61,234 nucleotides of DNA from Bacteroidales bacterium (GTDB lineage: Bacteria > Bacteroidota > Bacteroidia > Bacteroidales > Muribaculaceae), in assembly GCA_014800845.1 (NCBI GenBank), contig JAAVFJ010000028.1, positions 1-61,234 on the forward strand. Reading direction: 5' to 3'. Each line of letters begins with the position of its first letter. Position 1 is the stretch's first letter. The notes under the pieces were generated by a model. It saw nothing but the letters and a program-made list of their open reading frames with translations. It ran no database searches and was not told where the DNA came from. Below, one piece after another: positions 43,834 to 52,078 of this stretch. Made by a program: the position numbers and the translations under genes.

Positions 43834-44607
43834 ATGATAGTACTGATAGCAGAATCAAAGACTATGACTGACCGGAAAATGACTGTCAGCCGCAGTGAGT
43901 ATGAGGCTCAGCGCCCGGCGGGGGAATGCTCTGCGGCTGAGATAATGAACCGGGTGGCCGGAATGTCTGCCGGAGAGATTGCCCAGGTCATGAAGGTAAG
44001 TGCCGCAATGGCTGCGAAAGTGCTGCGCATGGCTTATGAGTTCCCGAATAAGCTGTCGGGACTGCGTGCTATCGAGGCTTTTACGGGAGTGGTGTTCAAG
44101 TCGTTTGATTACAGCTCGTTGACTCCCGGAGAGAAGAAGAGGTGTACCTCCTTCGTGAGAATAATTTCCTCACTTTACGGCTGGCTTGAGCCCGAGAATG
44201 TCATTAAGCCCTATCGCTTTGATTTCACCACCCGCTTAGCTCCGGGAGGCAAATCGTTGGCAGAATATCTGCGCAAGGATGTGACCATTCAATTGGTTAA
44301 GGAGTTGCAATCAGGAGGGGAGACCGCCATTCTGAACCTTTTGCCGGCAGATGCAGGCAAATGTATTGACTGGAAACTTGTTAAGCGGTTTTTCAAAGTG
44401 TGGAAAGTAGATTTCAAGGAGCTGAAAGATGGCGGCGAATGCAAGACCCCCAACGCCGGCAAGCTGAAGACCCTGAGAGGGGAACTGCTCCGCACCATCA
44501 TCAGCCGGAACCTGACAGAAGCCGCCGACCTTCTCACTCTGGAAACTGACAGCCTGATGCCGCTTGCCACTCCTGACTACCCCGACCATATAGCCTTCTG
44601 CGTCTAA
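43834..44607 (+). CDS. yaaA: YaaA/UPF0246 family protein
   Basis: The 257-residue protein matches the YaaA family: MIVLIAESKTM at the start, AIEAFTGVVFKSFDYSSLTPGEKKR, IISSLYGWLEPENVIKPYRFDF and ILNLLPADAGKCIDWKLVKRFF. In E. coli YaaA lowers intracellular free iron under peroxide stress and binds DNA. It begins 3 bp after the CDF remnant, so it may originally have been cotranscribed with that transporter. Confidence 0.9.
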   Translation: MIVLIAESKTMTDRKMTVSRSEYEAQRPAGECSAAEIMNRVAGMSAGEIAQVMKVSAAMAAKVLRMAYEFPNKLSGLRAIEAFTGVVFKSFDYSSLTPGEKKRCTSFVRIISSLYGWLEPENVIKPYRFDFTTRLAPGGKSLAEYLRKDVTIQLVKELQSGGETAILNLLPADAGKCIDWKLVKRFFKVWKVDFKELKDGGECKTPNAGKLKTLRGELLRTIISRNLTEAADLLTLETDSLMPLATPDYPDHIAFCV

Positions 44608-44629
44608 CCCCGGCCCCCGCTGCCGCCCC

Positions 44630-44806
44630 GGCAACTGCCTTTATGGGCAAAACAACAGCCACGCATGGAGAGGAGGTTTCCAACCTCCGACCAAACTGTC
44701 CTGTCATAACAACCCGAATTTTCGGGGGCTTGGGGCGGGAATCATGTCGGAGGAAGGAATCCTCCTCTCCATGCGCCTACGGGCTGCGGGCGGGAATCGC
44801 GGAGCG
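44630..44806. repeat. 177-bp direct repeat, copy A (period 187 bp)
   Basis: This copy is nearly identical to 44817-44993. Each copy folds on itself: CGCATGGAGAGGAGG-TTTCC (44662-44681) and the opposite arm at 44756-44775 pair over 20 positions with one mismatch. An inner pair (AACCTCCGA with TCGGAGG) adds to the hairpin. The arm sequence also occurs at 234-249. The structure resembles a REP-like intergenic repeat. Confidence 0.8.
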
Positions 44807-44816
44807 CCTGTGCATC

Positions 44817-44993
44817 GGCAACTGCATTTATGTGTAAAACAACAGCCACGCATGGAGAGGAGGTTTCCAACCTCCGACCAAACTGCCCTGTCATAACAAC
44901 CCGAATTTTAGGGGGCTTGGGGCGGGAATCATGTCGGAGGAAGGAAGCCTCCTCTCCATGCGCCTGCGGGCTGCGGGCGGGAATCGCGGAGCG
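44817..44993. repeat. 177-bp direct repeat, copy B
   Basis: This is the second copy, beginning GGCAACTGC like copy A. A few single-base differences (for example GTGTAAAAC versus GGCAAAAC) show that the two copies are not freshly duplicated or are free to drift. Its right end runs into copy 2 of the dispersed hairpin repeat. Confidence 0.8.
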
Positions 44994-45121
44994 ATTCGTT
45001 TTTGTTAGCCGGGGGTGAAATCGCGCAGAGATTTCACCCCCGGTAGGGGTTACGTAGTCAAACACTCCCGGCGGGATTGGTGTAGGCCTCCAGTGGTTTT
45101 TTGAACATAAAGAAATTAAGG
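44981..45121. repeat. Dispersed hairpin repeat, copy 2
   Basis: The element begins with the small hairpin GAATCGCGGAGCGATTCG and has the 14-bp stem CCGGGGGTGAAATC (45009-45022) / GATTTCACCCCCGG (45030-45043). It continues through CGGCGGGATTGGTGTAGG, CCTCCAGTGG and CATAAAGAAATTAAGG. This right part is shared with copy 3 at 60977-61117 but not with copy 1. Confidence 0.8.
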
Positions 45122-45136
45122 ATAAGTTAACAATGA

Positions 45137-45180
45137 CAAAAACCCGCGCCGGACGGCTGATGAGGCCGGGCGGCGCGGGG
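45137..45180 (-). terminator. Terminator of the pseudouridine synthase-asnS-xseB unit
   Basis: On the minus strand an 8-bp GC stem CCCGCGCC (45079+100 region, complement of 45172-45179) pairs with GGCGCGGG (complement of 45043+100 region, 45143-45150) and is followed directly by TTTTTG. It is a standard intrinsic terminator about 45 bp after xseB. Confidence 0.75.
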
Positions 45181-45223
45181 TTGCTGTATCGTGGGGCTGC
45201 TGACGGGTGCAGCAGCGGCGGGG

Positions 45224-45427
45224 TTACTGGAGCTCTTCGAGGAGCTTGGTCAGCTCTTTGTCTGTGCCCTGCAGACGCTCCTTGCAGAATTTCAGGAGCT
45301 GGAGGGAGCGGGCGGTGTAGCCGGCCAGATTGTCGATGTCGCAGTTGTCCTGCTGCATTTTGCGCACGATGTCTTCGAGCTCGGCAATGGCTGCGGCGTA
45401 GGTTGTGGGCAGGGGCTTCTGTTCCAT
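45224..45427 (-). CDS. xseB: Exodeoxyribonuclease VII small subunit
   Basis: The 67-residue protein matches XseB: TYAAAIAELEDIVRKMQQDNCDIDNLAGYTARSLQLLKFCKERLQ. Several copies bind the XseA subunit in an exonuclease that degrades single-stranded DNA. XseA, usually adjacent, is not in the window. It follows asnS by 18 bp on the same strand and is followed by a strong terminator. Confidence 0.88.
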   Translation of the reverse strand: MEQKPLPTTYAAAIAELEDIVRKMQQDNCDIDNLAGYTARSLQLLKFCKERLQGTDKELTKLLEELQ

Positions 45428-45445
45428 TTTTTAAGAAACTGTTTC

Positions 45446-46849
45446 TTAGAATTCAGCGTTGCCCGGGTAGCGGGGGAAGGGGATTACGTCGCGGATGTTC
45501 TGCATGCCGGTCACGAACAGCACCAGGCGCTCGAAGCCCAGACCGAAGCCGGAGTGAGGCACTGTGCCGAAGCGGCGGGTGTCGAGATACCACCACATGT
45601 CCTTCATGGGGATGTGGCGCTCCTCAATTGCGTTCATCAGCTTGTCGTAGCTCTCTTCGCGTTCGCTGCCACCTATGATTTCACCAATCTTCGGGAAGAG
45701 CACGTCCATGGCGCGCACGGTACGGCCATCTTCGTTCTGCTTCATGTAGAAAGCCTTGATTTCCTTGGGGTAATCGGTGAGAATCACGGGTTTCTTGAAG
45801 TGCTTCTCCACGAGGTAGCGTTCATGTTCGCTGGCCAGGTCAATGCCCCAGCTCACAGGGAACTCAAACTTCTGGCCGCTCTTCTCAAGAATCTCGATGC
45901 CCTCGGTGTAGGTGAGGCGCACGAACTCCTCTTCGCACACGTGCCTGAGGCGCTCCACGAGGTCCTTGTCATACATTTGCGAGAGGAACTCTATGTCGTC
46001 CTTGCAGTGTTCAAGAGCGTAGCCCACGCAGTATTTGATGAACTCCTCGGCCAGGTCCATATTGTCGCGGATGTCGTAGAAAGCCATCTCGGGCTCAATC
46101 ATCCAGAACTCACTGAGGTGACGGGGAGTGTTGGAGTTTTCAGCGCGGAAGGTGGGGCCGAAGGTGTAGATATTGCCCAGGGCTGTAGCGCCGAGCTCAC
46201 CTTCGAGCTGACCGGACACGGTGAGTGCGGCCATCTTGCCGAAGAAGTCCTGAGAGTAGTCCACGGCTCCCTCCTCAGTGCGAGGCACATCGTTGACGGG
46301 GAGCGTGGTCACCTGGAACATAGCACCGGCGCCCTCGCAGTCAGAGGCTGTGATGAGCGGGGTGTGGAAGTAATAGAAACCCTTGTCATTGAAGAATTTG
46401 TGGATGGCATAGGCCAGAGCGTGGCGTATGCGCAGCACGGCGCCGAAGGTGTTGGTGCGGGGGCGCAGATGAGCCTTTTCGCGCAGGAACTCCAGGGTGT
46501 GACCCTTCTTCTGCAGCGGATACTCCGCGGGGTCGGCAGTGCCGTAAACCTCCAGTTCATCGGCCAGAATCTCCACGCTCTGACCCTTACCCTGCGAGGG
46601 CACGAGAGCGCCCTGCACATGGATTGAGGCGCCGGTGGTGATGGGGCGCAGCTCATCCTCGCTGAAGCGGTCGAGGGGGAAGACGATCTGGATATTCTTG
46701 ATGGTAGAGCCGTCGTTGAGCGCCACAAACTGCACATTCTTGTTGCCACGGCGGGTTCGTACCCAGCCCTTGACATCTACAGTCTGCTGCTCGGCGGGCA
46801 CGAGGCCGTCGGTGAGCGCTTTGACGCGGGTTCTTCTTATATCTTTCAT
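45446..46849 (-). CDS. asnS: Asparaginyl-tRNA synthetase
   Basis: The 467-residue class IIb synthetase has an N-terminal OB-fold anticodon domain ([25 protein letters not shown]) and the class II motifs [28 protein letters not shown] and [27 protein letters not shown]. The [12 protein letters not shown] motif distinguishes asparaginyl from aspartyl enzymes. It lies 17 bp after the pseudouridine synthase gene and shares its transcript. Confidence 0.95.
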   Translation of the reverse strand: MKDIRRTRVKALTDGLVPAEQQTVDVKGWVRTRRGNKNVQFVALNDGSTIKNIQIVFPLDRFSEDELRPITTGASIHVQGALVPSQGKGQSVEILADELEVYGTADPAEYPLQKKGHTLEFLREKAHLRPRTNTFGAVLRIRHALAYAIHKFFNDKGFYYFHTPLITASDCEGAGAMFQVTTLPVNDVPRTEEGAVDYSQDFFGKMAALTVSGQLEGELGATALGNIYTFGPTFRAENSNTPRHLSEFWMIEPEMAFYDIRDNMDLAEEFIKYCVGYALEHCKDDIEFLSQMYDKDLVERLRHVCEEEFVRLTYTEGIEILEKSGQKFEFPVSWGIDLASEHERYLVEKHFKKPVILTDYPKEIKAFYMKQNEDGRTVRAMDVLFPKIGEIIGGSEREESYDKLMNAIEERHIPMKDMWWYLDTRRFGTVPHSGFGLGFERLVLFVTGMQNIRDVIPFPRYPGNAEF

Positions 46850-46866
46850 ATCAAGTTAAGTAAGTA

Positions 46867-48339
46867 TCATTCAAAAGTGCCCTTGCGCAGGTAGTCTACC
46901 TCCTCCTGAGTGAGATAGCGCCAGCGGCCACGGGCCAGATTCTTCTTGGTGAGACCGGCGAAGTAGACGCGGTCAAGCTTGGTCACACGGTAGCCGAGGT
47001 GCTCGAAGATACGGCGCACGATGCGGTTGCGGCCGGAGTGGATTTCTATGCCTGCCTGGTTGCGGTCGGTGTCGGTCACGTAGCTGATAGCGTCGGCGTG
47101 GATTTCGCCATCTTCAAGCTCGATGCCGTCGGCTATGCGCTGCATGTCCTCTTCGGCTATGTCCTTGTCGGTCCATACGTGGTAGATTTTCTTCTTAACG
47201 TAAGAGGGGTGAGTGAGCTTGGAGGCGAGGTCGCCATCGTTGGTGAGCAGGAGCACACCGGTGGTGTTGCGGTCCAGACGGCCTACGGGGTAGATGCGCT
47301 CCTGGCAGGCGTTCTTCACCAGGTCGAGCACAGTGGTGCGGCCGTTGGGGTCGTCGCTGGTGGTCACGCAGTCTTTGGGCTTGTTGAGGAGCACGTAGCA
47401 CTTGCGTTCGGGAGTCACAACCTTATCCTCGTATTCCACCACATCGTTGCGGGTGATTTTGGTGCCGAGTTCGGTTACAACCTCGCCGTTCACCTTCACC
47501 AGGCCTGCAGTGATGTGCTCATCGGCTTCGCGGCGAGAGCAAACGCCTGCGTTGGCCATGTATTTGTTGAGACGGATCGGTTCGTTGGGATCCACATCCT
47601 CGATGATGTAGTCAATCTGCTTCGGACGGGGAATGAACTGCTTGCCGGGGCGAGCCTTCTGGAATTTGCCGCCGGGGCGGTTGTTATACTGGTTCTGCTT
47701 GGGACCATAGGGGCGCTGCTGACCGTAGGGACGGGGCTGCCCGTAAGGGCGCTGCTGGCCGTAAGGGCGCTGCTGCTGACCGTAGGGACGGGGCTGGTAG
47801 GGGCGCTGCTGACCGTAAGGGCGCTGCTGATAGGGGCGCTGCTGACGGGGCTGGTATCCCTGCTGATCCTGCTGACGGGGCTGATAACCCTGCTGTTCCT
47901 GCTGACCCTCGGTGTTCTCACCCTCGGCAGCGGGGCGCTGCTGATAAGGGCGCTGCTGATAGGGACGCTGTTGGTAAGGACGCTGCTGGTAGGGGCGCTG
48001 CTGATAGCCCTGCTGACCGTAGGGGCGCTGTTGATAGGGGCGCTGCTGACGGGGCTGGTAACCCTGCTGCTCCTGCTGACCCTCGGTGTTCTCACCCTCG
48101 GCAGCGGGGCGCTGCTGATAGGGACGCTGCTGATAAGGGCGCTGCTGATAGGGGCGCTGCTGATAGCCCTGCTGACCGTAGGGGCGGGGCTGATAGGGGC
48201 GCTGCTGGCGCTGTGCGGGAGAGTATGAATTGTGCTCCCCGTAAGCTACTTTTTCATAATGACCATCGGAGTTTTCTGCATTAGGGGTAACGCCACCGAT
48301 GCGCGGACGTTTGGGTTTCTTTTCTTCTTCCATAATCAT
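46867..48339 (-). CDS. Pseudouridine synthase (RsuA/RluB-like) with a long QRPY-repeat extension
   Basis: The 490-residue protein has two parts. About residues 240-490 form an S4 RNA-binding domain (IRLNKYMANAGVCSRREADEHI) and an RsuA/RluB-type pseudouridine synthase domain with the catalytic aspartate in GRLDRNTTGVLLLTND and the late HSGRNRIVRRIFEHLGY. The first 240 residues are low-complexity repeats of QQRPY and GQQRPY, including two copies of a 58-residue block containing AAEGENTEGQQEQQGYQPRQ. This tail should be disordered and very basic. The catalytic part modifies rRNA, probably 23S rRNA. Confidence 0.88.
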   Translation of the reverse strand: MIMEEEKKPKRPRIGGVTPNAENSDGHYEKVAYGEHNSYSPAQRQQRPYQPRPYGQQGYQQRPYQQRPYQQRPYQQRPAAEGENTEGQQEQQGYQPRQQRPYQQRPYGQQGYQQRPYQQRPYQQRPYQQRPYQQRPAAEGENTEGQQEQQGYQPRQQDQQGYQPRQQRPYQQRPYGQQRPYQPRPYGQQQRPYGQQRPYGQPRPYGQQRPYGPKQNQYNNRPGGKFQKARPGKQFIPRPKQIDYIIEDVDPNEPIRLNKYMANAGVCSRREADEHITAGLVKVNGEVVTELGTKITRNDVVEYEDKVVTPERKCYVLLNKPKDCVTTSDDPNGRTTVLDLVKNACQERIYPVGRLDRNTTGVLLLTNDGDLASKLTHPSYVKKKIYHVWTDKDIAEEDMQRIADGIELEDGEIHADAISYVTDTDRNQAGIEIHSGRNRIVRRIFEHLGYRVTKLDRVYFAGLTKKNLARGRWRYLTQEEVDYLRKGTFE

Positions 48340-48530
48340 GTGATTGCTAACGAACGGCTTTCTGCCTCGGCAGCCTCGCGCTGCTCTGGAAAGAAAGGTG
48401 TAGGTTGAATTACTTTAATTAATGAACTAAATATTGGGGTTAAAAAATATGTAAAGTGTCTCAGGTATGTTTGCCCTGCGAATGATGTTAACACCCGTGG
48501 GGTCTAAATAGTTGAAAGCTATTTCAGCTG

Positions 48531-48561
48531 CAAAATTAGTCAAAATCTTTAAGCCCGCAAA
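48531..48561 (-). promoter_or_regulatory. Promoter of the pseudouridine synthase-asnS-xseB unit (TTTG-N19-TAATTTTG)
   Basis: On the minus strand TTTG (48561-48558) and TAATTTTG (48538-48531) have perfect boxes with 19-base spacing. The predicted leader of about 185 nt before the start codon at 48339 is long for this genome and contains no obvious riboswitch. The -33 box overlaps the esterase terminator stem. Confidence 0.7.
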
Positions 48562-48596
48562 ATCAATGCATTAAAAAAGCATTAATATCGCGGGCC
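48552..48596 (-). terminator. Hairpin after the esterase gene
   Basis: GCCCGC (48553-48558) pairs with GCGGGC (48590-48595), and inside it AATGC (48565-48569) pairs with GCATT (48579-48583). It lies about 20 bp after the esterase stop codon on the minus strand. The run of T after it is weak. Confidence 0.5.
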
Positions 48597-48617
48597 TTGG
48601 TTGAAAAATCGTTAAAA

Positions 48618-49556
48618 TTACTTACCGAGCATGAAGCGGAGAGGGCGGTTTACGCGGGCTGCCCATGCGGTTTCGGTGTGTGCGGCGCCTTCATCTACGT
48701 AGCTGTCAAGGTTTTCGCCGGGGCGGTAACCCTTCTCTTCGGCTATCTTCACAGCCTTTTCAAGCCAGGGAGCGTAGTTGGTGTCAATGGTTTCGGTGCC
48801 GCAGTCGAAATAGATTTTGTGAGTGGCGGGGTCGGGCAACGAGGTTCTTACGTAGTTGAGCATACCGTTGCCGAAGCCGTCGTTTTCATCGCGAGTGGTA
48901 GACCAGTGGATCGATACGCAGCCGGCGCTGCCGAATACATCGGGCCTCTCGCAGATGAGATAGAGCGACATCAGTCCACCCATGCTTGAGCCCATCACCA
49001 TAGTGTTCCCGCGGTCGGGCAGCGTTGAGTAATTAGTGTCTACCCAGGGCTTTAAGGTGTTGACTACGAATTCCACATACTTGTCGCCGAGCACGGGCAC
49101 GTTTCTCATCTTCGGGCGTTCGAAAAACTGCTCAAGGGCGGCATTGGTTAAGGCTTTAACGGGCAAAAGCTCCGAAGCGCGTATGGCGGGGTCGCTGTGT
49201 ATGCCTACAATTACAGGGGTTGTGATTTCCCCGGCAGCAATCATGCGGCAGCAGACGGAATCCATCTCCCACGCCTGGCCGTTCCAGGTGGAGTTGCGGT
49301 CATAGAGGTTCTGACCGTCGTGCATATAAATCACGGGGTACCTGTCGGCGTTCGCGGGATTGTAGTGTTCCGGAAGCCAGATGTCAAGGCGCACGCTGTC
49401 GCCCAGCTCGGGGGAGAAGAGCACGTGACGTTCCACGGTGCCGCAATCGGCTTTTTGCAGGGGTGCTTCGGGGGCTGCCGAGGCCATCAGGGATGATGAA
49501 ATTAGCGCTGCTGCGAGGGTTGCTCTTGCTGCAGCTGAGTTTTTAGAAAGGTGCAT
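48618..49556 (-). CDS. Exported alpha/beta-hydrolase (esterase D family)
   Basis: The 312-residue protein has a signal peptide ending near MASA. It has the esterase/enterochelin-esterase pattern: DSVRLDIWLPEHYNPANADRYPVIYMHDGQNLYDR, the nucleophile elbow GSSMGG, VFGSAGCVSIHW, and a late histidine in GAAHTETAWAARV. It should hydrolyse an ester in the periplasm or outside the cell. The substrate is not known. It has its own divergent promoter opposite purT. Confidence 0.82.
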   Translation of the reverse strand: MHLSKNSAAARATLAAALISSSLMASAAPEAPLQKADCGTVERHVLFSPELGDSVRLDIWLPEHYNPANADRYPVIYMHDGQNLYDRNSTWNGQAWEMDSVCCRMIAAGEITTPVIVGIHSDPAIRASELLPVKALTNAALEQFFERPKMRNVPVLGDKYVEFVVNTLKPWVDTNYSTLPDRGNTMVMGSSMGGLMSLYLICERPDVFGSAGCVSIHWSTTRDENDGFGNGMLNYVRTSLPDPATHKIYFDCGTETIDTNYAPWLEKAVKIAEEKGYRPGENLDSYVDEGAAHTETAWAARVNRPLRFMLGK

Positions 49557-49591
49557 GTAAATAATTAGGATTTAGTTAACACTTGCGCTCG

Positions 49592-49623
49592 CAAAAGTAC
49601 AAAAGATTCTCCGCATTTACAAT
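49592..49623 (-). promoter_or_regulatory. Promoter of the esterase gene (ATTG-N20-TACTTTTG)
   Basis: On the minus strand TACTTTTG (49599-49592) is a perfect -7 box, with ATTG (49623-49620) 20 bases upstream. It is back to back with the purT promoter. Confidence 0.55.
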
Positions 49624-49639
49624 CAAATGAGGCGGGGAT

Positions 49640-49670
49640 TTTGCGAGGTGGGGAATGTTTTGTAATTTTG
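49640..49670 (+). promoter_or_regulatory. Promoter of purT (TTTG-N19-TAATTTTG)
   Basis: TTTG at 49640-49643 and TAATTTTG at 49663-49670 have exact boxes and a 19-base spacer. The leader before the ATG at 49707 is about 30 nt. Confidence 0.75.
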
Positions 49671-49706
49671 TAACCTCAAAAATAAACTTATAAAATATAG
49701 TAGATT

Positions 49707-50900
49707 ATGGCAAAGATTGGTTCGGTTATGTCGCCGGTAGGGCGCAAGGCGTTGTTACTCGGCAGCGGCGAACTCGGCAAAGAGGTGGCGCTGGAGCTGC
49801 AGCGCATGGGTGTGGAGGTTGTGGCCTGCGACCGCTATCCCGATGCACCCGCTATGCAGGTGGCCCACAGACACCATGTGTTTAATATGCTTGACGGCGC
49901 CGAGCTCCGCCGCGTCATAGAGCTTGAGAAGCCGGACCATATCATCCCCGAAGTGGAGGCTATAGCCACCCCGGTGCTGGAGGAGCTCGAGAAGGAGGGC
50001 TACAATGTGACCCCCACCGCCACAGCCGCTCTGCTCACCATGAACCGCGAGGGCATACGCCGTCTGGCCGCCGAGGAGCTGGGTGTGCCCACCTCCCCTT
50101 ACCGCTTTGCCGGCAGCTACGATGAGTTCCGCCAGGCTGTTGAGACCATCGGCATCCCTTGTGTGGTGAAGCCCATCATGAGCTCGTCGGGCCACGGCCA
50201 GTCGGTGATAAAGAGTGTCGACGACATAGACGCCGCATGGCGCGAAGCCCAGGAGGGTGGACGTGCCGGCGCAGGCCGCGTGATTGTGGAAGGCTTCGTG
50301 GATTTTGATTACGAGATTACGCTTCTCACCGTGCGCTCCGTGAGCGGCACAGTGTTCTGCGAGCCTGTAGGCCACATTCAGGTTGATGGCGACTATCGCT
50401 ACTCCTGGCAGCCGCAGCCCATGAGCGCCGAAGCCATAGAGAGTGCGCGCGAAATAGCCCGCAAGGTCACCGACGCTCTCGGTGGCTACGGCATTTTCGG
50501 CGTGGAGCTCTTTGTGAAAGATGACAAGGTGATATTCAGCGAGGTCTCTCCCCGTCCGCATGACACCGGCATGGTGACTATGATTTCCCAGGACCTGAGC
50601 GAATTTGGCTTGCATGCTCGCGCGCTGCTTGGGCTGCCTGTGCCTGAAATCCGCTTCTTCGGTCCTTCGGCTTCACGCGCTATCGTGGTGGAGGGTGACT
50701 CCGACAAGGTTGTGATGGGCAATCTCGAGAAGGTGCTCGCGGAGCCCGGCACGCAGATGCGCATCTTCGGCAAACCGGAGGTGAAGGGTCACCGCCGCAT
50801 GGGTGTGATTCTGGCCACTGCCGACACTGTGGATGAGGCCCGCGCAAAGGCTGAGCGTGCCTACGAGGCACTGCAGGTTGAAGTCCTTCCCCGCGGCTGA
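49707..50900 (+). CDS. purT: Formate-dependent phosphoribosylglycinamide formyltransferase
   Basis: The 397-residue ATP-grasp enzyme uses ATP and formate to formylate GAR in purine synthesis. It has [49 protein letters not shown] (the ATP-binding lysine), [19 protein letters not shown] and [29 protein letters not shown]. The length and motifs are typical. It is followed by ribD after 5 bp. Confidence 0.93.
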   Translation: MAKIGSVMSPVGRKALLLGSGELGKEVALELQRMGVEVVACDRYPDAPAMQVAHRHHVFNMLDGAELRRVIELEKPDHIIPEVEAIATPVLEELEKEGYNVTPTATAALLTMNREGIRRLAAEELGVPTSPYRFAGSYDEFRQAVETIGIPCVVKPIMSSSGHGQSVIKSVDDIDAAWREAQEGGRAGAGRVIVEGFVDFDYEITLLTVRSVSGTVFCEPVGHIQVDGDYRYSWQPQPMSAEAIESAREIARKVTDALGGYGIFGVELFVKDDKVIFSEVSPRPHDTGMVTMISQDLSEFGLHARALLGLPVPEIRFFGPSASRAIVVEGDSDKVVMGNLEKVLAEPGTQMRIFGKPEVKGHRRMGVILATADTVDEARAKAERAYEALQVEVLPRG

Positions 50901-50905
50901 CGCTT

Positions 50906-51913
50906 ATGAATGTAACTCCCGAATTTGACATGCTGATGATGGGGCGGGCGCTTGAGCTCGCCCGTCTCGGCATGGGTTTCGCCTCCCCCAATCCTATGGT
51001 AGGGGCTGTGGTGGTCAACGACTCCGGCCTTATAGTAGGGGAGGGGTGGCATCGCTGCTGGGGCGGACCTCATGCCGAGGTCAATGCTGTGGACTCGGCT
51101 TTGCGGCGCGGAGCTGACCTGAAGCGCTGCACCATCTACGTAACTCTCGAGCCCTGTGCGCATTACGGCAAGACGCCCCCCTGCGCGCTGCTCCTCAAGA
51201 ACTCCGGTTTCCGCCGCGTGGTGATAGGCTGTCTGGACCCATTCCCGAAGGTGAACGGCCGCGGCATAGAAATTCTGCGCGAGGCCGGCATAGAGGTGGA
51301 GTGCGGTGTGCTGGAGCAGGAATGTAAGGAGCTCAACCGCCGCTTTTTCTTCGCCCACACCCATAAGCGCCCCTGGGTGATGCTCAAGTGGGCGCAAAGC
51401 CTCGACGGGTTTATGGCTGCTGCTGACCGACGCCCCGTGAAATTCTCCACCCCCGCGAGCAGTGTATTCATGCATCGCGAGCGAGCCGGTGTGGATGCAA
51501 TCCTTGTGGGCACCGGCACTCTGCGCTCTGACAATCCCAGCCTCACGCTGCGCCTCTGGCCGGGCCGCCGTCTGCGCCCGGTGGTGCTGCTGAGCGAGCG
51601 CACGCCTGCCGACGCCTGCGTGCTCAGCAACCCCGACACTATAAAGATTGACCGACCGGAGAGCCTGAGCAGCACGCTCGAGACCCTTTATTCCGATTTC
51701 GACGTGACCTCGCTGATGGTGGAAGGGGGAGCCGCGCTCGTTGCTTCCTTCCTGAGTGCTAATGATTTATGGCAGGAGATGCGCATAGAGGTGTCCCCCT
51801 TAAGACTCGGTGCCGGCATCCCGGCACCGACCGTGCCGTTAGCAGGCCTGCAGGGGAATGGGGCCGGAGGCAATATGGTCTACACCGCTCTCTCTGAATC
51901 AGCCAAACTGTGA
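50906..51913 (+). CDS. ribD: Riboflavin biosynthesis bifunctional deaminase/reductase
   Basis: The 335-residue protein catalyses the second and third steps of riboflavin synthesis. The N-terminal deaminase has the zinc site HAEVNAV and EPCAHYGKTPPC. The C-terminal RibD reductase domain has WAQSLDGFMAA, GTGTLRSDNPSLTLR and SLMVEGGAALVASFL. Other rib genes are not in the window; it is paired with purT only. Confidence 0.92.
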   Translation: MNVTPEFDMLMMGRALELARLGMGFASPNPMVGAVVVNDSGLIVGEGWHRCWGGPHAEVNAVDSALRRGADLKRCTIYVTLEPCAHYGKTPPCALLLKNSGFRRVVIGCLDPFPKVNGRGIEILREAGIEVECGVLEQECKELNRRFFFAHTHKRPWVMLKWAQSLDGFMAAADRRPVKFSTPASSVFMHRERAGVDAILVGTGTLRSDNPSLTLRLWPGRRLRPVVLLSERTPADACVLSNPDTIKIDRPESLSSTLETLYSDFDVTSLMVEGGAALVASFLSANDLWQEMRIEVSPLRLGAGIPAPTVPLAGLQGNGAGGNMVYTALSESAKL

Positions 51914-52004
51914 GACTCAGTGCTAAAGGGCGTTAAAAAGCTATAAAAAAGCCTTTATACTCACTTTATTGAGGGGGAATTACAGTTAATTCGCCAAGAA
52001 ATAT

Positions 52005-52012
52005 TAATTTTG
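52005..52012 (+). promoter_or_regulatory. -7 box upstream of the envelope cluster (TAATTTTG)
   Basis: TAATTTTG at 52005-52012 is a perfect -7 box, 67 bases before the DUF6242 start. No TTTG lies at the expected distance upstream, so the site is less certain than others. Confidence 0.45.
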
Positions 52013-52078
52013 CAATTTGAATAGTGCCCCGGACACGTTCGGAGCTACCTGTGCTCACTGAAATTTTGACTCTACTCA

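Larger units (their letters stand above)
44608..45223. other. 616-bp non-coding region made of repeats and a terminator
   Basis: No credible gene is present. Two copies of a 177-bp direct repeat occupy 44630-44993, copy 2 of the dispersed hairpin repeat occupies 44981-45121, and the terminator of the xseB unit lies at 45137-45180. The open frames in this stretch read the same repeat and change or end at its borders. Confidence 0.7.

Noticed and set aside
44643..45018. Two open frames encoding similar peptides (MGKTTATHGEEVSN and MCKTTATHGEEVSN)
   Set aside because: They are readings of the two copies of the foldback repeat; no start signal or family match was seen.
47690..48200. Regular short repeats that might be a CRISPR array
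   Set aside because: The units are in frame, lack unique spacers and encode QQRPY repeats joined to a pseudouridine synthase.
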